From Euptelea pleiosperma (lineage: Eukaryota > Streptophyta > Magnoliopsida > Ranunculales > Eupteleaceae), in the NCBI GenBank assembly GCA_035048495.1, contig CM068545.1, forward strand, positions 39,508,225 to 39,572,224: a DNA stretch of 64,000 nt, given 5' to 3'. Each line of letters begins with the position of its first letter. Positions within the stretch are counted from its first letter, which is position 1. Below are positions 56,676 through 64,000 of the stretch, in pieces. The translations under genes were made by a program, and so were the position numbers. Below the pieces are notes generated by a model. That model did not search any database, was not told the origin of the DNA, and saw nothing but the letters and a program-made list of their open reading frames with translations.

Positions 56676-58764
56676 TCATAAAGAAGGCATCACATCATGC
56701 CCGCCAGCCGGCTGAATAACAGGATTTACCATGATATCTTCTCCTGAAGTCACCATCTCTATCTGAGAAGGATCTGGAGTGACTTCAGGAACCTGGATGG
56801 TTGGAGGAAGTTCTCGGGATATTTCCTCGGGAATACTCATCCTAACAACTGGTTCGGGCAGAACCATTTCTTGAACGGGATCTTCATCTTCTTCCCCATC
56901 TTCCATCATAGCTTCACATTTGGCGAAGCCTTCCCGATACCCTTTGTCATAAGATTCCTGTTGGAGGGCGTCGGATGCTTGCTTGGTTTCATCCCTCTCA
57001 ACAGTCATCTTCTCCAAATCCTCTTGTAGGCGGCTGGCACTCTCCTTGAATTTTGCACATTCCGCCTTGACCTTAATCAAGTTATCTTCAACTTTCTTCT
57101 TTGAGGCAAGGGCTTCGAGGGCCAACTTTTTCTCCATCTCAGCCTTAGTCTTCGAGATTTCGACAGATAGGTTGAAAGCTTGAACTTGTTCCTCGACCAG
57201 TTTAAGTGTAGCTTCAGACGCACTTGATTTCTCGACAAGGGCGGTGTAATTTTGGAGGAGGTTGCTGAGGTAATCCCTCAGACCTACGTAAGCATGGACG
57301 CTCTGTAGAGAGAAGAAAAATGTTAGTCTATGATCTAGGAGTTCGTCAGAAGAAGCACTCCGAAGAACAATTACCTCAAGAAGAGAACGACTGAGGACTT
57401 CACATGCCACTTTCGGGGAAGGCATGTCAATATAACATAATCTATCCCGTGGGAGACAGATCCGTTCGATCAATGTTGTAGCCACCCCGGCATCAGCAAT
57501 GGAGCTTTGCTCCGAAATGGGCTTCCCATTAGGCAGGCAACCAGCATTCATGATATAAGGCTCCTCGTCGTTGAAATCCTATAGACCTGCAATATGGTTA
57601 TCTTGGCGCCACAATTCTTTTAGTGTAACCCATGTATCAATCAAGTCAAATACTGTACCAGACGGGAATGATGGAGAACGAATATGCTCACCTATTAAAT
57701 GACTGGGCCCGGCAGCATCTGTTGGACAAGAGGTTGATGGAGGGGTAGACGTTTGTTGAAGTCCTGGAGAAGGTTAGAATCCAGGAGGAGACCTCGTAAT
57801 GGCGATCGAGGGAGAAGCAGCAGGTATGGCGGCTACTGAAGGAGAATCTGGGGCCTCAGAAGGTTGAGTCAACGAAGAATCACCAGCCAGATTGGCCTTA
57901 GCAGTCACCATACCATCCCGAGTAAGCAATGCTTCTAACTTGGAAGTTACTCCTTGACCAGTCTTCTTTTCTTCCTTGGCGCCAGAGCAGGGGTAGCAAA
58001 AGTGTCCTTCATTTCGGCCATTCTACCCTCCATCTGTAGTGAAGATAATGGGTTAGTCAATCAGAAAGAATATGAAATAAACATCTCGGGTATAAAGGAA
58101 GATACCTCTGCCTCTTCCAACCATACGAGTTCCCAGGTAAAATCATTCAGAGGTTCCTGACGACCATCTGGATGTCTAAAAAATTCTACTACAGGATAAG
58201 GAGCAGACCCGACCTGGCTTATTAGAGGATCTATATGGACTGGCGCCCTCCGAGTTTGACGAGGTCTTTTTATTAGAGGGACCTCGGGGCTTATATCCGC
58301 TTCTTCCCAGGATGTGGCCTCCCCCATAGTGATCTCGGGAGCAGGACACTTACGTGAATAGTCAGGGGTAGCTATCCGTTAGTCACGTGGGACGACGGGA
58401 CCAGCAGTTGAGGACCTTCTGTTATTATCAATCAATCCCGCCAGGGACCATTGCTTTACTACCTTGGGGATTTTCTTCAGAATATATTTGACTCTGTCTG
58501 TTATATCCTGAGGATATCTCCAGGGACGTCTGACGTAGTCTACAGCAGAGAAGAAAGGCGACGGGTTAGTAGATTGATTAGGTCGGTCTAAAGGAGATTG
58601 ACGAGACACAAAGAGGAGCTTACCCGACAAGTTAAAGCTTGTACGGACTCTATGGCTGTTGGAGCTCCCCTCCACACGTTCGTTAAATTCCCAAGTTCTA
58701 GTCACCAGCAGAGGATCAGAGTGCCATCCCTTATGACTATCAGGCAGGCTCTCAACAATCTTCT
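56676..58764 (-). pseudogene. Antisense spliced ORF of the Tat element, 5' end cut off by CACTA
   Basis: On the minus strand at least five coding blocks are separated by intron-like gaps with GT/AG ends. Block 1 (58764-58626): SHKGWHSDPLLVTRTWEF. Gap with GTAAGC to TGCTGTAG (58625-58547). Block 2 (58546 to about 58110): DYVRRPWRYPQDITDRVKYI, interrupted by a TAA (stop at 58379-58381), then PEVPLIKRPRQTRRAPV. Block 3 (about 58033-57700): MEGRMAEMKDTFATPALAP, with a frame change. Block 4 (about 57580-57376): MNAGCLPNGKPISEQSS. Block 5 (about 57302-56676): a coiled coil, EKKLALEALASKKKVEDNLI, then a long acidic tail with EDGEEDEDPVQEMVLPEP. Antisense extra ORFs between pol and the 3' LTR are known in Tat elements; their function is unknown. 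Confidence 0.6.
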
Positions 58765-59220
58765 CACTACAACAAAATAGACCTTCCATGGCGTTCGAAA
58801 AACGCCATAAAACCTATTTTAGGGCGTTCATCAAACGCCATAGAAAACGTTGTAAAAGGCTATGCCATGTTTTTTAGAGTTAAATAGTGGCGTTCAATGA
58901 ACGCCATTAACTCATGGCATTCTATAAACGCCATTAATGTATAACATTCGTGAACGCCATAAAGTAAAATTTGAACGTCGTCTTTTGAGCTATTTCCCTT
59001 TCAGATAATGCCAGCTTGTTCAAAAGCATGGCATTTATGGAACGCCATCTATTGAATTTTATAAACTCATGTCGTTTGTGAACACCATAAAGTGAAATTT
59101 GAACGCTATCTTGTGAGCTGTTACCTCTCAGACAATGCCAGCTTCTTCAAAAGCATGGCATTTTGGAACACCATCTGTTGAATTTTATAAACCCATGGCG
59201 TTCTATGAATGCCGTTGTTT
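58765..59220. mobile_element. CACTA (En/Spm) transposon terminus with subterminal repeats
   Basis: The sequence CACTACAACAAAATAG at 58765 is the classic terminus of CACTA elements. Subterminal repeats follow: GGCGTT and AACGCC motifs occur about 15 times, in both orientations, as in TGGCGTTCGAAAAACGCC, GTGAACGCCATAAAG and GGAACGCCATCT. They are candidate transposase-binding sites. The other end (expected as TTTTGTTGTAGTG) is not visible before 64000, so the element runs out of the window or is incomplete. The 3-bp duplication cannot be tested. The insertion cuts the antisense ORF of the Tat element. Confidence 0.75.
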
Positions 59221-61521
59221 TACTTTTTAATTTTTTAAATACTACTGTCATAAATCTCTTTATTAGTATAATAATTACCTGTGAAGATTCATACACAATC
59301 TAAAATACGACATTCACATTCCATACAATAAAGAAACATATTTAATAACTAAAAACTTAAATAATTAAAATACAATTTGATTCAAGTGTTAAATACAACA
59401 TGTAATTCCTCATGCTAGCTGCTTTTTCATTAAATACATATGAGGACCCAATGGCTCCTATTCTCAACTCCCCCCTCAAAAAAAGAAATCTCCACCTTGG
59501 CTCTTTTTCAAGTAAGAACTTTGTTAACTCAATTGTTCCAGTAAATTTGATGAGTGTGAATCAAAGCCAACTCCTCTTCTTAAGTCCATCCCTCCTTGTT
59601 TATGGCAGAATTAAGATGATTAAACCACCTGAAAGTCAGTATTAATTCATATAAGTGAGAGTGTAACAATGCTAATTAATGTAAGCAACCCAACAATGCT
59701 AAAACTAGAAAAAATAATCATTTATGTCAAATACTAAATAGACCTAAACTTTAAACCCTCAAATAATTGATGTAAATTGATTTGTCTCAGAGAAAAAAGC
59801 AGAAGAAAATGAAAGACAAAAGGGACCTAGCTAATAATTACCATAGAGGTGTCCATGGAGTCAATAGCTCAAGGAAAACATAAGGCCACCTAAGAGAAGA
59901 ATTACAAGTACAAAGAGTGAAGAGTAGAAGACAAGTGTTGCTTTAATGATGCCACAGAATGAAAAATGTTCACAGTTGTTTAGTAGCAGTAGAGAAGGTT
60001 TACCATGATGCAGACTCTTGGGGATGCTATGGTAAGTCACTGTGCACAATAGACTACGTTGCAAGGTGAAGCTTACATGTACTATAAACTTACTAGTTAG
60101 AAATTTACAAACTTACTAATCATGCTAACTATTGGTTTGTAGGTCCACCTAGGGTTGGGCCAAACATCTATATGGTCAGCAATCTCTAAGAGTGTACCAC
60201 GTGACTCATACTGTGGTCCTCCATGAACTCCTAAAAAGAGCACATTGGAGCAAGTGGAACGTCAGTATATAGTAAAACTTAATGATGTTGATGCAGTAGG
60301 TGGCATTAATATAATATTCCTTATTCTAACCCTTTGTGTTTGGATATTAGGACAACTTTTATGAGATATTCTTTTTTAAACCAACGGTTGATTATGAGTT
60401 ACTATGATACTTACAATATAACCGCTTCTATGCTATCGTTGTGCACCCAATGCAGCCCCCAAAAGAAAAATAAATAAATTTGGCTGACCGCCAATGGTCA
60501 GCAAAGCCATGACTACCCACAATATGAGTCACGTGGCACATTTAAAGCCAAGTGTCAGATCTCTTTGATTATATGGAGGATTCCCTAAGATCCCTTTCTC
60601 CAACCTGTTTCAGTGAGATTTTATTGCCTAGCTGTTTTCTTCATTGCTAATCTCAGAAACTAGCATAATCTGCCTGTTTTGGGGAATAGGAGGGTCATTC
60701 ATCTGAGAAAAATCCAAAGCTAACTTAAATCCAGGTGCCTTTTTCCCTTGGTAACAAATTTGTATTTTGATTTTCCCTTGTACCCATCCATCACGTGATG
60801 ACCCCCTCCCTCTTTTGTTCTCTTCTGTCTTTCACATGGACCCAGACTCAAACCAAATGATCTAGGGACTGTAGTGGCTGACATCTCCTTTGGGCTGTAG
60901 CGCTGCAGCCAAGGAGAGACGCTGGGGAGAGGCAGTAACTCTTCTGAACAAGGCCAAGTGGCCAATTTTTTTGTCTAGCTATAGGCTATAGCTACCATGG
61001 TTTTGGCTTTATAATAATACAGATTCTAAGTTTTGAAGGGTAATTTACTCTTTCACTCTTTTCATAACTAATTTGAATATATAATAGATTTCTACACCCA
61101 CTAGTATACAAACAGCTAATTGCCTTCCACAGACAAATTAAACACAACAGGTGCCAAGCACAGTAGGAGACAGACTTCATTGGAGCACCTTCCCATCCCC
61201 CACAAAATATAAATAAATGGAGCATTCATGTAAAAGACTAATGTTTTCTTCAAATTGATGCCAGTTAAGGAATTTCCTTCAGTTGGACTACCACATATGG
61301 TTTTGTTAAGACAATATGATTTTGGTATGATGGTAAAAAGCTGAATAATCTAGAGTTCTAGAACTAGTGACTCATGAAAAGCAAAAAACTATTATGTCTA
61401 GGTTTTCGACAAGCTCCTCTAGGTTCATCACCAAAATACAACAGAGAAAAACAAGAAACATGTTCTAGATGAAGGAAATGGGATAAATGAAGATAGCCAA
61501 ATGGGTGCAAGACTCCAGTAC
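59221..61521. other. Interior of the presumed CACTA element, no intact gene seen
   Basis: AT-rich DNA with short ORFs only. Near 60134-60220 and 60510-60545 are arm fragments of the 22873-23283 TIR family (GTCCACCTAGGGTTGGGCC; ATGAGTCACGTGGCAC). A minus-strand 81-codon ORF at 60965-60720 (MATWPCSEELLPLPSVS) is more GC-rich than its surroundings and could be another captured exon, but I do not recognise it. No transposase motif seen. Confidence 0.4.
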
Positions 61522-61685
61522 CTGGCTATTTCTGCACGTTGCCTGGCTTGTTCAGTAATCAGAGAAGATCGCCTCTCAAGTATCTCTGACTCTGAAGGGA
61601 GCAACCCTTACAAAGTTCTTTGAGAAATTACCCACTTTGCCTCCCTGTCGTCCTTCCCATATTCTTTCTTAGAAGTGAAAGCCGT
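61522..61685 (-). pseudogene. Plasma-membrane H+-ATPase exon fragment, regulatory C-terminus
   Basis: The 164-bp block is bounded by an acceptor (TTCCACAG| before 61685) and a donor (GCCAG|GTACTG after 61522). Its frame reads TAFTSKKEYGKDDREAKW, VISQRTL, a TAA stop, then GLLPSESEILERRSSLITEQ and ARQRAEIAR. This is the autoinhibitory R-domain start of plant P3A H+-ATPases (compare REAQWALAQRTLHGLQ and EQAKRRAEVAR). The stop replaces the residue after QRTL, and neither the pump domains before it nor the last exon (GHVESVV) are nearby. It is therefore a gene fragment. Intron ends suggest it was copied as genomic DNA, not through mRNA. Confidence 0.8.
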
Positions 61686-62294
61686 CTGTGGAATTACATC
61701 GAAAGATAAGTAGTCAAGGATTATTTAAAGAAGAACGAACAATTTGTAGAACAAACACACACACACACACACACTTCATGGTGCTTTTTCCATGAGTTGA
61801 ATCCAACTGTTAGGGATACAATTTCTTAGCAGCCAAATACATTCATACACTTAAGCACACTTAAGCACACGTACACACGTAGTTTAGTAGTTGCTATGTG
61901 TTTTCATGTCCTCATACATTTTCATCTTTATTGAAAATGGTAGGCAATCACAGGAAAGAAATGACATGCCATCTTTAAATCATGAAACACTAGTTCAATT
62001 TTTTAATGAGGGTGATTTTTTAAGAATACTCTAGACATTCTTGTAAACACAATGATTAATTGGACTTTTTTCCCGGTCACCATCAGACAATACCTTTTCA
62101 ATACAACTGCAGGAAGATTTTGCATTGCTCTCATTTCCTTGAATTTATTTCTTTTTTAATATTAATATGCAATTGAACATCCTAGCATAGCAAATCTACT
62201 GCCTGAAGTGAGCATGTAACCTGTATAAAAGTTAGGAAAAATGAACCAAAGAAGAAAACAAAATGAAAGAGAGAAGAAACAGGTTTGAATTCAC
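61686..62294. other. Between two gene fragments; (AC)n microsatellite inside
   Basis: No coding match. A short (AC)n run lies at 61755-61774. This stretch may be intron-derived sequence copied with the fragments. Confidence 0.45.
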
Positions 62295-62420
62295 CTTGTA
62301 AAACCTCTATACTGTGATGTCCTTGCCTAAATGTGTCAATGGACTTCCTATGTACTGGTTGCTTCTGACCCAACTTTCTAGACCCTCTCTTCTTTGTTTC
62401 CATGGCCCCACATTCAGTTC
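62295..62420 (-). pseudogene. AP2-family (AINTEGUMENTA/PLETHORA-like) exon fragment
   Basis: The minus strand reads ECGAMETKKRGSRKLGQKQP then VHRKSIDTF, after which the frame slips by one base. In the shifted frame it gives RTSQYRGV and then a splice donor AAG|GTGAAT at 62294. This matches the segment just before and at the start of the first AP2 domain of ANT/PLT factors (RKSIDTFGQRTSxYRGVTR), where a conserved intron lies. AP2 domains bind DNA and control organ growth and meristem identity. Only this piece is present; the rest of both AP2 domains is absent. It is a broken copy. Confidence 0.6.
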
Positions 62421-63797
62421 CAATTGTTGCAATGATGATGAACAACATGACGATGACCTATGTGACTGAACCCATAACCACATTGCGAAATATTAAGGTC
62501 TTAATCCACTACAACACCACCGTCAACCATAATTAACAAGGGATGTTGCATAATCTGTGATGGTTAAGTGACTGCATGGGTGAACCATAAAAAAATTTGG
62601 CATCTTAACAGATGCGCAACTGAAAAATTAGAAACTAGCAAAGTTCCATAGTGCACAATGAAAGCAAGCATTGCTGAATTAGGGGAAAGAATAAAAAAAA
62701 GAATTCAAAAGTTAAAGTTTTAAGCTACTGTAACTAACCTCAAAAAGATGAAAAAATACTAGTTGGCAATTCACTTCTCTGAGAACTCTTAAAAAGGATC
62801 CGACATATAAAACCATTAATTGACAGATGGTATTGGAGCTTTACTACTAACTAAACACTAATTGACTAAGCCTGAATTCAAAATTCAGATTAGAAAGTAT
62901 GTTGGCATTGTTGCATAAGTCCACATAGATATCTTGACACGTAGAATATGCACTTGCAGCCAGATATGATGGGGGCGGAAATAGCAAACAAAACCAAGAT
63001 CAAGTGATTAGAGAAGGCATGTGATGGGGGCTGGTTACCCACAAAAATTAAAATTTTCAGCAGTCTCACAAAGAGAACATTAATAGAAGAGAGTAAAAAT
63101 GACCAAAAACATGCTAGTATTTTGTTTATAGCTCTCATTTATAATAGTGTATAACATAAATGTCAAGTATGACCAAAATGCCTACAGCTCAAACTTTTAC
63201 TCAACAATCAACCAGTAAAATTAAATTCCCAGTGTTGACTTCATGTTCCTATCTTATTGGCTGCTGACATACAGCAATGACTCTATGTGTTCATTATGAT
63301 TTTAAAAGATCTAAAATTAAGGTGCTCAAACAGAGCATATTGAGCTGTCAATGCCAATTATCATGATGTAGACTAGATATCTAGGTTGCTAATTAGTGTT
63401 AGATCTATTTCAGCTGTCATTCATGCATACACACACTTAGATGTTCACATAAATAGAGAACCATGACAATGCAAATCCTGTTACAGCCATGCATAAGGTG
63501 AAAACAGTTTTTTGTATGCATATCACTAGTTGTATGTCATTCATTTCTGCAACTACTTGTCAAAAGATCATCATAGGCCCTAAGGTGGAGCATATGGTGA
63601 TCATTGTCCAGATATCCATTTATTTAAGCCAAAGAGCTTAACATCAACCATTGCATAAAAATCACTATATCTGATAGAAACACGGTACTGTTGACTTTTT
63701 TACCTTCATCACATATATAGAAACCATGTAATCGCTAGCTTCCAGAAATAGAAAAGGGAATTGCATTTAATAACAGAGTAAAATATAAAAATTGTAC
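62421..63797. other. No gene seen between AP2 and kinase fragments
   Basis: AT-rich, intron-like sequence. I looked by eye for the next ABC1-kinase exon (a segment like DNFIHADMHPGN) on the minus strand and did not find it. Confidence 0.4.
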
Positions 63798-64000
63798 CAG
63801 AAGCATCTTTAGAAGTGCATGAGTCCCAATGTGAGCAAGGGCCCTTTTAGTTCGTTCATTTCCTTCAAGCCCATCGATATAGTGTGAAACACTTTCTCCT
63901 TGCTCATAAGTTTCCACCAAAATAGCAGGATGCACAAGAGGATATAGAGGCTTTGGGAAGGATACATCCTTCCATTTGCGGAAGTTATAAATAAAACAGC
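63798..64000 (-). pseudogene. ABC1-family (ADCK2-like) kinase exon, runs off the right edge
   Basis: The minus strand reads FIYNFRKWKDVSFPKPLYPL, VHPAILVETYEQGESVSHYI, DGLEGNERTKRALAHIG and THALLKMLL, then a splice donor CTG|GTACAA at 63797. This matches plant ABC1K proteins of the ADCK2 type (HPAVLVETYEQGESV, HIGTHALLKMLL), just before the conserved HADMHPGN loop. These are atypical kinases of mitochondria or plastids linked to quinone and lipid metabolism. The reading frame is intact in the visible part. It could be a piece of a real gene extending past the edge or a third captured fragment; the missing next exon and the two broken neighbours favour the latter. Confidence 0.65.

Larger units (their letters stand above)
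46144..58764 (+). mobile_element. Ty3/gypsy element, Tat lineage, 3' end missing from the window
   Basis: Order: LTR (46144-47364), primer site (47370-47390), gag and pol in one frame, a 3' region with 142-bp tandem repeats, and an antisense ORF. Two RNase H domains, the Athila/Tat-like primer site, 3' repeats and the antisense ORF together fit Tat (the group with Grande, Retand and Ogre). A solo LTR of family 1 is inserted at 49034-51754. A CACTA terminus cuts the element at 58764, so its 3' LTR is not seen. It inserted into the copia element at 43187-46143. Confidence 0.8.

Noticed and set aside
61522..61685. H+-ATPase exon as part of a working gene
   Set aside because: In-frame TAA after QRTL, and no neighbouring ATPase exons within several kb on either side.
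62507..62522. CACTACAACACCACCG as the other end of the CACTA element
   Set aside because: It is in direct, not inverted, orientation relative to 58765 and lacks subterminal repeats nearby.

Overview
The window is nuclear DNA of a flowering plant. It carries an intronless PPR gene, a type 1 lipid-transfer protein gene with a GT-AG intron, exon pieces of plant gene families, and a dense nest of plant LTR retrotransposons (Ty3/gypsy, Ty1/copia), hAT, CACTA, TIR and SINE elements. The species cannot be fixed from the sequence. Only two host genes look intact: the PPR gene (24089-26503) and the lipid-transfer protein gene (34833-35350).

Layout. 1-15716: an old Ty3/gypsy element on the minus strand (gag, zinc knuckle, protease; tRNA-iMet-type primer site at 14859-14871). 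It is interrupted by a solo LTR (384-2821, TSD GCTGT) and by an 11-kb LTR element with 2.8-kb LTRs and no enzymes (3808-14858, TSD AGCTC). 15717-22530: a decayed Ty1/copia element with no RT, partly duplicated in tandem. It holds a hAT insertion (18050-20652, 8-bp TSD), which holds a solo LTR of a second family (18577-20193, TSD CACAT). 22531-26503: short repeats, two long-TIR elements, then the PPR gene. 26504-37473: sparse sequence with a copia remnant, a sulfurtransferase exon fragment, a SINE with a 12-bp TSD, the lipid-transfer protein gene and a foldback element. 37474-43186: second solo LTR of family 2 (TSD ATGTG), a minisatellite and unclassified repeat-like DNA. 43187-46143: a second copia element cut off by a Tat-type Ty3/gypsy element (46144-58764). 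The Tat element has gag-pol in one frame broken by stop codons, a solo LTR of family 1 inserted in gag-pol (49034-51754, TSD GTCAT), a 142-bp tandem repeat in its 3' region and a spliced-looking antisense ORF. 58765-64000: a CACTA terminus with subterminal repeats, then three gene fragments on the minus strand (plasma-membrane H+-ATPase, AINTEGUMENTA-type AP2 factor, ABC1-family kinase).

The points most worth following are: (1) the CACTA end followed by three exon pieces in one orientation, a candidate gene-capturing transposon; (2) perfect palindromes in LTR family 1 whose two arms change together between copies; (3) the family-1 element itself, a large LTR element with one gag-like ORF. Insertion order was read from target-site duplications. 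No database search or alignment program was available, so family names rest on recognised motifs and lineage names are inferences.
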